Source of the DNA: an uncultured Lachnospiraceae bacterium
Lineage (GTDB): Bacteria > Bacillota > Clostridia > Lachnospirales > Lachnospiraceae
Assembly: GCA_902786515.1 (NCBI GenBank)
Contig: CADADA010000001.1
Coordinates: 62,001 to 126,000 of the forward strand
Direction of reading: 5' to 3'
Length of the DNA stretch: 64,000 nucleotides
Part shown: piece by piece, positions 46,174 through 55,261 of the stretch
Numbering within the stretch: the stretch's first letter is position 1
Layout of the letters: every line of letters starts with the position of its first letter
Translations under genes and position numbers: made by a program
The notes under the pieces: model-generated
The model's input: the letters and a program-made list of their open reading frames with translations, nothing else
Told to the model about the DNA's origin: nothing
The model's database searches: none

Positions 46174-46914
46174 CTATTCTGTTGTAACCTGAACACCGAG
46201 ACCACCGAGGAACAAATCCGTACGTCCTGATGCACTTTCAGGAATATCTACTTTAGTCTGTTTTCTGTCATCTCCTGTAATAGCATACTCCTTATATGAG
46301 CCGTTACATGTTACTGTGTCATTTGAAGTGTCACAAGTAAATGCGAAACTCTTAAATGCTCTTCTCTTACTTTCATCTGCAAGACTGTTTAATGCTGCTT
46401 TGATATTAGCATACGAACTTGTCATCGTAAAGGATACATCTGCTGAAACTCCTCTATAAGAAGGATCAACTGCAGTAGATGTTATAATAGGATCTGCCTC
46501 AACAGGATTACCGTCTGCATCTACTGTAGAAACAACCATATCAGACGTTGTCAATGATCCATCAAAAGCATATGACTCCTCTGGCTTTGTAAAAGTAGCT
46601 CTGTCAAGCATTATTCCAGTTGTTCCCTGAAGGTTATATAAATCCATCAATTCACCTTCATTTGTAATACCTGTATCAAACTTCTTTAATACTTTCTCAT
46701 ACTCCTTGTCAAATTCATCAGTTTTTTTCAAGTATTCATCCTTATGAGCATAATCTTCCTTAAGCTCATCTCTTCTAGCCTCTAACTCATCTATCTCAGC
46801 CTGTAACTCACTGTTCTTATTATTATATGCCGTGAATCCAAACATATATGAAAGAACAATTGCCACAATACCCAATACAACAACCAATAAACCTGTATTA
46901 TTTGAATTCTTCAT
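46174..46914 (-). CDS. pilO: Type IV pilus assembly protein PilO-like
   Basis: This is a 246-residue inner-membrane protein: one N-terminal membrane helix (about residues 8-28), a coiled coil (NKNSELQAEIDELEARRDEL, about 32-85) and a C-terminal ferredoxin-like domain (STAVDPSYRGVSADVSFTMT, then YANIKAALNSLADE). This is the PilO architecture. It lies 1 bp from the pilM-pilN gene, so PilM, PilN and PilO form the alignment complex linking the cytoplasmic motor to the pilus. Confidence 0.88.
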   Translation of the reverse strand: MKNSNNTGLLVVVLGIVAIVLSYMFGFTAYNNKNSELQAEIDELEARRDELKEDYAHKDEYLKKTDEFDKEYEKVLKKFDTGITNEGELMDLYNLQGTTGIMLDRATFTKPEESYAFDGSLTTSDMVVSTVDADGNPVEADPIITSTAVDPSYRGVSADVSFTMTSSYANIKAALNSLADESKRRAFKSFAFTCDTSNDTVTCNGSYKEYAITGDDRKQTKVDIPESASGRTDLFLGGLGVQVTTE

Positions 46915-46915
46915 A

Positions 46916-48526
46916 TTATTCAGCCTCCTCTGCAGTAGTTTCTGCTTCTTCAGTTTCTTCCTTTATCTGAGAATCTTTTAAAATATTAAACTGGATTGTA
47001 TATGACACACCATTCTCTGGATCTTCTGCTACTGTTGTAACAATATTTCCATCTATGTTTTTGCACTTATCTAATGCAACTTTCATCTGTGCCACCTGCG
47101 ACTTATCAGTTGCAGTTCCATTAATAACTACTAATCCATCATTAATATTCATATTACTAATTCTCACTGCTGAAGGCATTGACTTTTCCAACTCATCCAA
47201 CAAAGGAACTGCCCATTCAGAGCTGTTCTCAGTAAGTTTATAGTAAGACTTTAGTGCACCAGCCTTTTCCTCTGCAATATTCATATCATTCTTGATAGCT
47301 TCAATCTCTTCATACTGTGCAATCTCATCATTTACTTTCTTCTCTTCTGACTTAAGAGATATATTTTTTACTAATGGTATAGCAGTCAATACTGCAGCAA
47401 CCACTATAAGTCCCAGACCTGCCGCAATCAATTTTCCGTCTGCTGCCGCCGATGCAGCACCCTTTGATGCTACAGAAGCATCCTCCGCTGCATACGGTAC
47501 AAAGTTTACCGGCGATATAGTAGCACCGATATTTGTCATGTACTGTCTGAGTCCCGTCTCAGGAAGTTTGATACGGTTATATGACTCAACATTTTTCAAA
47601 ATCGTAACACGCTCTGCCGGCAGACTGGTCTCATTTGCAAACAATGTATCGATACCCATGATATCAGCACCGTCACCGATGATAACAATCTTTTGAAGAG
47701 GTGCATCCTGATTTCTTGATGAATAATATTCTATAACACGGTTAATATTATTTACAAGATGCTTTAATGATGCAGTAATCTCATCAGCATCCACATTATC
47801 TTTTACAAGCTTTGCTGTAGATAAGAGTTCCAAGGCAACTCTTGCCTTTACATTCTTGCTGTTCATTACTTCATTAAGCAGTGCAGACTCACCATATGGA
47901 ATGGTTCTCTGTAACTGAAGCACATTATTGTTCATAACAGAAAGAATCGTGGTATCCATACCCATCTGAATAACAAGGTTAGGCTTTGCATCCGTCTGTA
48001 TCTTGATAACCTGCAATGTACTGTTACCAGAATAATCCACGGCTGTTACTTTCTTTCCTAACACTTTTCCGAGATTATAATAACTCTGTACCATTGCTTC
48101 CGGAGCTGCATACACAAGTACTCTTAACTTCTTCTCATCCTTTGTATCCTTTGACTCAAGCAAAGTATAAGATAAAACGTAATCGCTTATGTTTACCGGG
48201 AAATAATCCGTTGCATTTGAATTAATCAAGCTCTGGATTTTATCCTTTTTAACTAAAGGAAGAACTACTTCCTTTGCAGCAACTCTTGAAGAAGCCAGAA
48301 CGAAAGCGATACTGTCGTTGTTAATCTGCTCTTCCATCATTGCATTTCTGATAGATTCAGCTACAGCATTGATATCTCTTATAAGTCCGTCTTCAACGGC
48401 TCCATTTGGAGTCTGTACAGAGATAGCGTGCTTTACTAATACTGTTTTTTTCTTTACAATTTCTGATTCACAAATTTTAATAAATTCGCTTCCAACCTCA
48501 ATGGTTAATTTTGTCTTTGATGCCAT
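46916..48526 (-). CDS. PilM-PilN fusion protein of the pilus alignment complex
   Basis: The protein has 536 residues. The N-terminal part (about 1-345) is an actin-like PilM: LTIEVGSEFIKICESEI at the start, VLQLQRTIPYGESALLNEVM in the middle, and IVIIGDGADIMGIDTLF near 285. A membrane helix (AAGLGLIVVAAVLTAIPLV, near 370-390) and a coiled coil follow. A PilN-type domain then ends the fold (AVRISNMNINDGLVVINGTA). PilM and PilN are usually separate proteins that bind through the PilN N-terminal peptide. Here they are one chain, which fixes the PilM:PilN ratio. The acidic tail is Glu/Thr/Ala-rich. Confidence 0.88.
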   Translation of the reverse strand: MASKTKLTIEVGSEFIKICESEIVKKKTVLVKHAISVQTPNGAVEDGLIRDINAVAESIRNAMMEEQINNDSIAFVLASSRVAAKEVVLPLVKKDKIQSLINSNATDYFPVNISDYVLSYTLLESKDTKDEKKLRVLVYAAPEAMVQSYYNLGKVLGKKVTAVDYSGNSTLQVIKIQTDAKPNLVIQMGMDTTILSVMNNNVLQLQRTIPYGESALLNEVMNSKNVKARVALELLSTAKLVKDNVDADEITASLKHLVNNINRVIEYYSSRNQDAPLQKIVIIGDGADIMGIDTLFANETSLPAERVTILKNVESYNRIKLPETGLRQYMTNIGATISPVNFVPYAAEDASVASKGAASAAADGKLIAAGLGLIVVAAVLTAIPLVKNISLKSEEKKVNDEIAQYEEIEAIKNDMNIAEEKAGALKSYYKLTENSSEWAVPLLDELEKSMPSAVRISNMNINDGLVVINGTATDKSQVAQMKVALDKCKNIDGNIVTTVAEDPENGVSYTIQFNILKDSQIKEETEEAETTAEEAE

Positions 48527-48554
48527 TTTAATAGCCTCCCTCTAGATTTTGTCA

Positions 48555-49304
48555 TTACATAAACATATGTAAGTACCATCTTATTATTTGTTCACCACAT
48601 ACCATCGATATATAGATACCGAGTGATAAATATGGTCCGAATGCCAAGACTCTATCCTTATCTTTCACCTTCATAAGTGTTATATGAATGACAGAACCTA
48701 AAACGCATCCTAAGCCTAACGAAAGAATGATAAGTTTCCAGCCAAGTAAAAGCCCGGCTGCCGCCATAAGCTTTACGTCGCCTCCGCCCATGCCTCTTCC
48801 TTTCGTTATCAATAAGATTAACAGTAAAAATCCACTCACTGATACCATACCTATCACATAGCGATACCAATGAGGATAATCCACTATCAATCTAATAATT
48901 CCTAAAATACCGATGAAAATATTAAAGGACACCGGAATCTCGTACGTACGCCAATCTATAATACTGAGTGCCAAAAGTGCTGATGTGGCAAGACAGTACA
49001 ATATACTTGTTATGTTAAATCCATTAGCAAGTACGATTATTCCATATAAAATTCCGTTCAAAGCCTCTACTGCAGGATACTGCCACGAGAGCTTTGCCTT
49101 GCAATATCTACACTTCCCTCTTAATAAAAGAAAACTGATAAGTGGTACTAAATCGTACCACTTAATCTGTTTTCCACATGACATGCAATGGGACCTTACA
49201 ACCACTACACTTTCATTCTTAGGAATTCTGTAAATACATACATTCAAGAAACTTCCTATGATAATTCCATATATGATTGTAAGAACTGTAAATAACCATT
49301 GCAT
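48555..49304 (-). CDS. pilD: Prepilin peptidase/N-methyltransferase PilD
   Basis: PilD cleaves prepilin leaders and methylates the new N-terminal residue. The N-terminal zinc site has two Cys pairs (CMSC, CRYC) near residues 40-70. The catalytic aspartates are in IIDWRTYEIP and GMGGGDVKLM. About seven hydrophobic segments span the protein. I chose the ATG at 49304 (MQWLFTVLTIIYGIIIGSFL), the family-typical start; the ORF extends into the preceding pilin gene. Length is 249 residues. Confidence 0.95.
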   Translation of the reverse strand: MQWLFTVLTIIYGIIIGSFLNVCIYRIPKNESVVVVRSHCMSCGKQIKWYDLVPLISFLLLRGKCRYCKAKLSWQYPAVEALNGILYGIIVLANGFNITSILYCLATSALLALSIIDWRTYEIPVSFNIFIGILGIIRLIVDYPHWYRYVIGMVSVSGFLLLILLITKGRGMGGGDVKLMAAAGLLLGWKLIILSLGLGCVLGSVIHITLMKVKDKDRVLAFGPYLSLGIYISMVCGEQIIRWYLHMFM

Positions 49305-49326
49305 ACCATTTATTCTCTCTTCTAAA

Positions 49327-49764
49327 TTATTTTGTAGCTGTTGCGTTACCAAGATTTACTGTAATAGTATATCCTAACGAAGGATCTGTAGTGCTCTTTG
49401 GTGTAATAGTTGCTGATGCATATGAACTTGTTTCTTTACTCTGTGTGCTACTTGTGATTGCTGCATCAACAATACCAGCAAATGTACTGTTTGAGAATCC
49501 AGAACCAGTTGCTGTCCAAGTTGTTGTAATTGCTGCACCACCTGCTGTGATTAAATATCCATTAGTTGTCTCGTAATCAGTAATACATGTCTGCAACTGT
49601 GATGCTAACTCATCAGCATTCTTCTGATCAGTGTTCTTCTTAGAAGAACCAAGATACTTTGTTAAGTTTGGAGCAATAATCGCTACCAATACAGCCATAA
49701 TAGCGATAACGATAATAAGCTCGATTAATGAGAAACCTTTGTTGTTGTTTGTGATTTTTTTCAT
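49327..49764 (-). CDS. pilA: Type IV pilin (major-type, second copy in transcription order)
   Basis: This is a 145-residue prepilin: leader MKKITNNNKG, then FSLIELIIVIAIMAVLVAII with Glu5. The globular part has a helical continuation (NADELASQLQTCITDYETTN) and a Thr/Ser/Ala-rich beta domain ending YTITVNLGNATATK. It is a paralogue of the gene just upstream, with an almost identical first 45 mature residues and a divergent C-terminal half. A hairpin lies between the two genes. Confidence 0.92.
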   Translation of the reverse strand: MKKITNNNKGFSLIELIIVIAIMAVLVAIIAPNLTKYLGSSKKNTDQKNADELASQLQTCITDYETTNGYLITAGGAAITTTWTATGSGFSNSTFAGIVDAAITSSTQSKETSSYASATITPKSTTDPSLGYTITVNLGNATATK

Positions 49765-49803
49765 AAAATCATCTCTCCTTTTCTTTTAAAAAATTTTTTA
49801 TCT

Positions 49804-49824
49804 AAAAATGCAGTCTGCATTTTT
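49804..49824. terminator. Hairpin between the two pilin genes (possible attenuator)
   Basis: AAAAATGCA and TGCATTTTT are exact inverted repeats with a 3-nt loop, right after the upstream pilin stop. On the minus strand the 3' arm ends in five T. It could partly terminate transcription or protect the upstream pilin mRNA, which would favour the upstream pilin over downstream genes. Confidence 0.55.
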
Positions 49825-49832
49825 GAACAATG

Positions 49833-50255
49833 CTACTTTACAGAAACAGCATTTCCTATCGTCACTGTCACCTTATAGCCATCCACAGCAGTTGTTCCTC
49901 TCAACGCAATGGTCGCCGTTGCTGAAGCACCCGTCTCCTTACTCGTTGGATCAGATGTGCACTGTGCATCTATCAAGGCATCCAAAACCGTGTTTCCACT
50001 ATTAACGCTGTTTCCAGTCCACACCAAATTCATAGGCGCACCTCCTGTACCAATCAAACTCCCATAATTCACTTCATAATCCATTATACACGTCTGTATC
50101 GAAGAAGCTAAATCATCAGCATTATGAATATCAGTATTTTTCTTTGACTTTCCTAAATATTTTGTTAAATTAGGAGCTATAATCGCTACCAGCACCGCCA
50201 TAATTGCAATAACGATAATTAACTCGATTAAAGAAAAACCTCCATCCTTTTTCAT
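49833..50255 (-). CDS. pilA: Type IV pilin (major-type, first copy in transcription order)
   Basis: This is a 140-residue prepilin with a 6-residue leader (MKKDGG) and FSLIELIIVIAIMAVLVAII with Glu5. The following helix (NADDLASSIQTCIMDYEVNY) closely matches its paralogue at 49327-49764, whereas the rest is divergent and ends KVTVTIGNAVSVK. Each copy has a Cys in the CI-DYE segment, and this one has a second Cys near residue 100 that might allow a disulfide. It follows pilC by 21 bp. Confidence 0.92.
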   Translation of the reverse strand: MKKDGGFSLIELIIVIAIMAVLVAIIAPNLTKYLGKSKKNTDIHNADDLASSIQTCIMDYEVNYGSLIGTGGAPMNLVWTGNSVNSGNTVLDALIDAQCTSDPTSKETGASATATIALRGTTAVDGYKVTVTIGNAVSVK

Positions 50256-50276
50256 AACATCATTTCCTTTCGAAGA

Positions 50277-51497
50277 TTAAACATCCCCGCCTCCTGCCAT
50301 ATCATACATACCAAACATTGGTATCAGAACTGACATGATAATTACACCAACGATACCAGCCATAACTACTATCAATAAAGGTTCTATAACTGCTGAAACC
50401 TGCTCTGTCGCAACCTCTACTTCCTCCTCAAAATAAGTAGCTGCTGTTATCAGCATATCTTCCATATTACCTGTTTCCTCACCTATTCCTATCATATGAA
50501 TAATCATATTAGGGAATACCTGACTGTTTCTAAGTGGTTCAGATAACGGTCTACCCTGTGACACCTTATCCTTTGCATCCAGAACCGCATCTCTGAATCT
50601 TAAGTTTGGCATCGTCTTTGCCACGATATCAAGCGAATCAATCATAGACAAACCTGCCGCTGTAAGTGTAGATAAGTTTCTTGCAAACTGGGCTGAACCT
50701 GACTTTACTGTCATGTTGCCAAATATCGGTGCTTTTCTGGATATATCGGCAAATATATACTTACCGGTCTCAGTAGCACCAAACACCTTGAATGCAACAA
50801 CCACAGCAACTACTATTGCAATTAACAAGTACCACTTATGTACAACTAAATCACTTAAACCTACTACAAATCTTGTAATTGCCGGCAATTCCTGACCCAT
50901 ATCCGCATACATGTCTGAGAATGTCGGTATAACGAGCACCATCATAACGATAACTACCGCTACTACTATAACCGTCAACGCAATAGGATATATCATTGAC
51001 TTCTTCACAAGCTGTTGGATTCTCGTGCTCTTCTCGAACTGTGTCGCCATTCTGTCAAAAGATGTCTCTAAGTTACCTGATGACTCACCAGCCTCAACCA
51101 TGTTAATCATCATAGATGGGAAGATTCCACCCTGCTGTCTCATACTGTTGGCGAGAGTATTACCCTGCTGAACCGAAGCTTTGACTGAAAATATTGCTTC
51201 CTGCAGTGCCTTGTTCTCTGTCTGGTCACCCAACATCTCAAGTGCATCCACAATAGGCACGCCGGCTGTCGAGATGCTTACAAACTGTCTACAGAATACA
51301 CTCAAATCTCTTGTACTCGCTTTTTTCTTGCCAAACGATAGATTAATATCTTTGCTCAAACTTGATTCTGCCTCGACCTTAATCACCATCTGACCTTGTT
51401 CTTTAATTCTTGCAGCTGCCTCTTCTTTATCGGCAGCTTCGATGGAACCTTTAACCTCTTTTCCATCTTTATAAGCTACATATTTAAAACTAGGCAT
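50277..51497 (-). CDS. pilC: Type IV pilus inner-membrane platform protein PilC
   Basis: PilC (GspF family) is the membrane platform turned by the PilB/PilT motors. It has 406 residues with two GspF repeats, each with family motifs (FCRQFVSISTAGVPIVDALE near 68 and FARNLSTLTAAGLSMIDSLD near 270). Three membrane segments lie at about 170, 215 and 380. The N-terminal domain begins PSFKYVAYKDGKEVKGSIEA. It lies between pilT and the pilins. Confidence 0.96.
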   Translation of the reverse strand: MPSFKYVAYKDGKEVKGSIEAADKEEAAARIKEQGQMVIKVEAESSLSKDINLSFGKKKASTRDLSVFCRQFVSISTAGVPIVDALEMLGDQTENKALQEAIFSVKASVQQGNTLANSMRQQGGIFPSMMINMVEAGESSGNLETSFDRMATQFEKSTRIQQLVKKSMIYPIALTVIVVAVVIVMMVLVIPTFSDMYADMGQELPAITRFVVGLSDLVVHKWYLLIAIVVAVVVAFKVFGATETGKYIFADISRKAPIFGNMTVKSGSAQFARNLSTLTAAGLSMIDSLDIVAKTMPNLRFRDAVLDAKDKVSQGRPLSEPLRNSQVFPNMIIHMIGIGEETGNMEDMLITAATYFEEEVEVATEQVSAVIEPLLIVVMAGIVGVIIMSVLIPMFGMYDMAGGGDV

Positions 51498-51600
51498 TTC
51501 CTCTCTCCTCTCTGTCTGTTCATATTATAGCACCTATTGTTCATAATTTCCATAGTTTATGCACATTGTTAATAATTTGTTAATAAGTTATCCATTTTCA

Positions 51601-52665
51601 CTACATAAAGCCTCTAAGTCTCTTCTCAACTGCCTGTTTGTCTTGTGCAAATATCATAGCTTGCTCGCCTGTAATGCGTCCTGTTCTGTACAAATTGTAC
51701 AAAGCGTCGTCCATCGTTATCATTCCGAGTTTACCATTTGTCTGAATCATAGACTGAATCTGATATGTCTTTCCTTCACGTATCATATTCTTTATAGCTG
51801 CATTTGCAAGCATTACCTCAAATGCTGCCACTCGTCCCTGACCATCTGCCGTAGGTATAAGCTGCTGTGATATAACGGCTTCCAATACCATAGAGAGCTG
51901 GATTCTGATCTGCTGCTGCTGATGTGTAGGGAATACGTCAATAATACGGTCAATGGTACTTGCAGCACCAATCGTATGCAATGTAGAGAATACAAGGTGA
52001 CCTGTCTCAGCCGCCGTGATGGCGATGGATATAGTCTCCAAATCTCTCATCTCTCCTACGAGTATAACATCCGGATCCTCACGGAGAGCAGCTCTTAACG
52101 CGTTCGCATAAGACAAACTGTCAAGTCCGATTTCTCTCTGATTCACCATCGATAGCTTATGGTTGTGCATATACTCTATAGGATCTTCCAACGTAATAAT
52201 ATGTGAAGTAAGATTCTCATTAATAATATTAATCATTGAGGCAAGGGTTGTAGATTTACCTGAACCTGTAGGTCCCGTAACAATAACCAGTCCTCTTTTC
52301 TTGTCATACAAGTCCTGCACAGACTGTGGAACGCCAAGAGAATTAGCTGTCGGTATCTCAACACCAACCACACGGAGGGCGGCTGCCATAGAACCTCTCT
52401 GCTTAAAGATATTTACACGGTATCTTCCTATCTGTGGCACTGAGATAGAGAAGTCAACTTCTCCTGTCTCATCGTATATTTCCTTACGTCTTCTGTCCAT
52501 TATGCTCATTATAATCGGTTCTGTATCCTGAGGCATAAGTGCCGGATAATCCATGCTTATCAGCTTACCATGTACCCTCATCTTTGGTGGAACTCCGACC
52601 GTAATATGTACATCGGATGCATTATTCTGTGCCGCAATCATTAGTAGCTCTTCAATTGTAATCAT
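51601..52665 (-). CDS. pilT: Type IV pilus retraction ATPase PilT
   Basis: PilT powers pilus retraction and twitching. Walker A is GPTGSGKSTTLASM near residue 130. The Asp box (HIITLEDPIEYMH), Walker B (LREDPDVILVGEMRDLETI) and His box (TGHLVFSTLHTIGAASTIDR) are all present. Length is 354 residues. The ATG at 52665 has GGAGG five nt upstream; the TTG four codons before contains that site. Presence of PilT suggests dynamic pili. About 100 bp of A/T-rich sequence separates its stop from pilC. Confidence 0.95.
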   Translation of the reverse strand: MITIEELLMIAAQNNASDVHITVGVPPKMRVHGKLISMDYPALMPQDTEPIIMSIMDRRRKEIYDETGEVDFSISVPQIGRYRVNIFKQRGSMAAALRVVGVEIPTANSLGVPQSVQDLYDKKRGLVIVTGPTGSGKSTTLASMINIINENLTSHIITLEDPIEYMHNHKLSMVNQREIGLDSLSYANALRAALREDPDVILVGEMRDLETISIAITAAETGHLVFSTLHTIGAASTIDRIIDVFPTHQQQQIRIQLSMVLEAVISQQLIPTADGQGRVAAFEVMLANAAIKNMIREGKTYQIQSMIQTNGKLGMITMDDALYNLYRTGRITGEQAMIFAQDKQAVEKRLRGFM

Positions 52666-52685
52666 ATTATCCTCCAATCCAGATT

Positions 52686-54395
52686 CTATTCAGATTCGTA
52701 AGCAATCTTAAGTGCTTCTTTAAATGAAGTAACACCTTCAAGACATAATCTTACGCCACTGTCTTTTAATGTATGCATTCCCTCTTCTATAGCCGCTTTT
52801 TTAAGTTCATCAGCTCTAGCTCCGGCTGCAATCTTTATTCTTAAACTATTTGTTACTGCCATAATCTCATATACACCAATTCGTCCAAAATATCCGACAC
52901 CACCGCAATTACTGCATTCAGTTCCGGGTTCATATATAGTAAGCGGTGTCATCTCATCCACTCCAAGAAGTCTCTTTTCCTCCGGAGTAGCCATGACCGG
53001 CTTTTTACATTCCGGACAAAGTCTTCTTACAAGACGCTGTGCAATTACTCCAACAAGTGAATCTCCAATCAGATAAGGTTCAATTCCCATATCCGCAAGA
53101 CGGCTGATTGTACTTGCAGTACCGTTTGTATGCAGTGTACTAACAACCAAGTGTCCTGTGATAGCAGCTTTTACCGCTATGTCTGCTGTCTCACCGTCTC
53201 GAATCTCTCCGATCATTATGATGTCCGGATCCTGACGCAGGATTGAACGAAGTGCCGCTGCAAATGTCAGACCGGCTTTTTCGTTTACGTGTACCTGATT
53301 GATTCCTTCCATGTTAGCCTCGACAGGGTCTTCAACTGTTATAATATTAACATCTTCTGTATTCAATTCACTAAGTGCCGTATAAAGAGTTGTTGATTTA
53401 CCGGAACCGGTAGGACCCGTTACAAGAATAATTCCATGCGGGTTCTTCAGTATTCTGTCAAATTTCTCCAGCTCTTCTGCGTTAAATCCAAGGTTCTGCT
53501 TATCTCTTGTAAGGTTTTCCTTGGAAGTAAGTCTCATAACTATCTTCTCTCCATTAATAGTCGGAAGGATAGATACACGGACATCATACTCTCTTCTGTC
53601 AACAGTCATCGCGATACGACCATCCTGAGGTTTTCTCTTTTCAGAAATATCCATACCTCCGATAATCTTGATACGTGCAACAATAGCCGACAAAAAATCA
53701 ATATCGTACTTGGCTACTTCGACTAAAGCACCATCAATACGATACCTTACTCTGACTTCATATTCCAATGCTTCTATGTGAATATCACTGGCTCTTCGTC
53801 TTACACCCTGTTCAAGAATACTTCTAACCAACTGAACAATAGGTGAATTCTCAACTGAATCATCTTTTGCTGCTTCTTCTTCATTCTCGAATCTTGCTTT
53901 GTCTTTCTCCCTCTCTTTACGGAACTGTTCCGCAGCTGCCATCGCCTTGGTTGCACCGTAGAGTTTATCAATCTGGTATTCTATCTGTGCTCTCGTACTA
54001 AGTACAGGATCTACCTGATAATTAGTGATGATGGAAATATCATCAATCGCGAGAATATCCATAGGATCTGCCATGGCTACTCTGAGCACATTAGGCACCA
54101 ACTGATCAAATTCAAACGGTATCAGACAATTTTTCCTGATAAAGTCTTCGTTCAGCATCTTACCGATGCTTTCGTCAATCTTTATCTTTCTAAGGTCAAT
54201 ATACTCGATTCCCAGCTGGTCACAAAGCACGTCAATCACGGTCATCTCATCAACGTACCCCAATGCAACTACTGTCTCACCAAGCTTTAGTCCTTTATTC
54301 TTTTGTTCCTGAAGTGCTGTCTGTAACTGTTCTTCTGTGATCAACCCCTTTTGAACTAGGCAGTCACCCAAACGTATCTTGTTATATCTTGCCAT
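52686..54395 (-). CDS. pilB: Type IV pilus assembly ATPase PilB
   Basis: PilB powers pilus extension. The N-terminal MshEN/GspE-N-type domain (IRLGDCLVQKGLITEEQLQT) covers about 1-150. The ATPase core has GPTGSGKSTTLYTALSELN near 325, an Asp box, Walker B (ILRQDPDIIMIGEIRDGETA) and a His box. Two Cys pairs (CPECKKP and CSNCGG) form the zinc finger of extension ATPases. Length is 569 residues. It is the first gene of the pilus operon and has a likely promoter just upstream. Confidence 0.96.
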   Translation of the reverse strand: MARYNKIRLGDCLVQKGLITEEQLQTALQEQKNKGLKLGETVVALGYVDEMTVIDVLCDQLGIEYIDLRKIKIDESIGKMLNEDFIRKNCLIPFEFDQLVPNVLRVAMADPMDILAIDDISIITNYQVDPVLSTRAQIEYQIDKLYGATKAMAAAEQFRKEREKDKARFENEEEAAKDDSVENSPIVQLVRSILEQGVRRRASDIHIEALEYEVRVRYRIDGALVEVAKYDIDFLSAIVARIKIIGGMDISEKRKPQDGRIAMTVDRREYDVRVSILPTINGEKIVMRLTSKENLTRDKQNLGFNAEELEKFDRILKNPHGIILVTGPTGSGKSTTLYTALSELNTEDVNIITVEDPVEANMEGINQVHVNEKAGLTFAAALRSILRQDPDIIMIGEIRDGETADIAVKAAITGHLVVSTLHTNGTASTISRLADMGIEPYLIGDSLVGVIAQRLVRRLCPECKKPVMATPEEKRLLGVDEMTPLTIYEPGTECSNCGGVGYFGRIGVYEIMAVTNSLRIKIAAGARADELKKAAIEEGMHTLKDSGVRLCLEGVTSFKEALKIAYESE

Positions 54396-54434
54396 ACTCT
54401 TTCATTCCTCTTCATACTTTTTCAACCTTTCACA

Positions 54435-54463
54435 ATTTTATCACATTTTCCACACAAAATAAA
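54435..54463 (-). promoter_or_regulatory. Putative promoter of the type IV pilus operon
   Basis: On the minus strand TTTATT, a 17-nt spacer and extended TGA-TAAAAT lie about 40 bp before pilB. The core GAAAATGTGATAAAAT matches the motA promoter exactly. No riboswitch-like fold is seen in the short leader. Confidence 0.45.
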
Positions 54464-54564
54464 GTATTTTTTAACATAATGACTTGTCCTATTTTTAACT
54501 TTAGAAGTTTTTTACGAAAAAAATTTATATTTTTGTGTATTATTTTCTTTTGTTCCTTTCTATA

Positions 54565-55191
54565 TTATAATAACTCTTCCATTGCTTTTTTTAATTTGCA
54601 AAGTGCTTTTTTTTCGATTCTGCTGACATAACTTCTGGAGATTTGAAAATGTTCGGCAATCTTGCTCTGTGTGTATATTTCACAGTTGTAAATTCCATAA
54701 CGGTGACATATAATGTATCTTTCGCGTCTGTTAAGTACTTTAAAGAATACACGGTTAAGTTTTTCAATATTCCCTTTTAATTCGCACTTTTCATATATCT
54801 GTTCATCATCTGTCTCTATCAGATCAATCAGGCTTAAGTCATTGCCGTCTTTATCTGTTCCAATGGATTCAAACAGTGATACTTCTTTTGAGTGTTTCTT
54901 GTCATTTCTAAACATCATGAGTATTTCATTTTCAATGCATCTTGAAGCAAAGGTTGCAAGTCTTCCCTTGTCGATATCAAAATTATTAACCGCTTTAACC
55001 AGCCCAATTGTCCCTACAGATATCAATTCTTCAAGGCTCTTACCGCTTGGTCTGTATTTTTTTGCTATATGCGCCACGAGTCTCATGTTCCTCTCTATCA
55101 ATATTTCTCTTGCACGGTCGTCTCCCTGCATATATTTATCAAGATAATGCATTTCTTCCTGTCTAGTCAGTGGTTCTTTAAAACTCTTCAA
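54565..55191 (-). CDS. sigK: SigK-type RNA polymerase sigma factor (no pro-sequence)
   Basis: This sigma-70-family protein has about 208 residues, with region 2 (LIERNMRLVAHIAKKYRPSG, then EELISVGTIGLVKAVNNFDI) and region 4 (SKIAEHFQISRSYVSRIEKK). This is the SigE/SigK sporulation-sigma pattern, most like SigK of the mother cell. Bacillus SigK starts with a pro-peptide of about 20 residues that is removed by SpoIVFB. Here the protein begins MKSFKEPLTRQEE and a stop lies just upstream. I chose TTG at 55191, which follows GAGG with 8-nt spacing; a GTG at 55200 overlaps that site. It lies directly upstream of pilB. Confidence 0.85.
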   Translation of the reverse strand: MKSFKEPLTRQEEMHYLDKYMQGDDRAREILIERNMRLVAHIAKKYRPSGKSLEELISVGTIGLVKAVNNFDIDKGRLATFASRCIENEILMMFRNDKKHSKEVSLFESIGTDKDGNDLSLIDLIETDDEQIYEKCELKGNIEKLNRVFFKVLNRRERYIICHRYGIYNCEIYTQSKIAEHFQISRSYVSRIEKKALCKLKKAMEELL

Positions 55192-55261
55192 AAAAAGCAC
55201 CTCGAAGCCTCTTTAACTACATAATATGTCAAAAGAAAGCTCTTAGTGCCTTTCCAAAATA

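Noticed and set aside
54396..54564. c-di-GMP riboswitch before the pilus operon, known from other Clostridia
   Set aside because: The leader between the predicted start and pilB is only about 35 nt and no riboswitch core motifs are visible.
54565..55200. skin-type interruption of sigK
   Set aside because: The frame is continuous through regions 2 to 4 with no inserted element.
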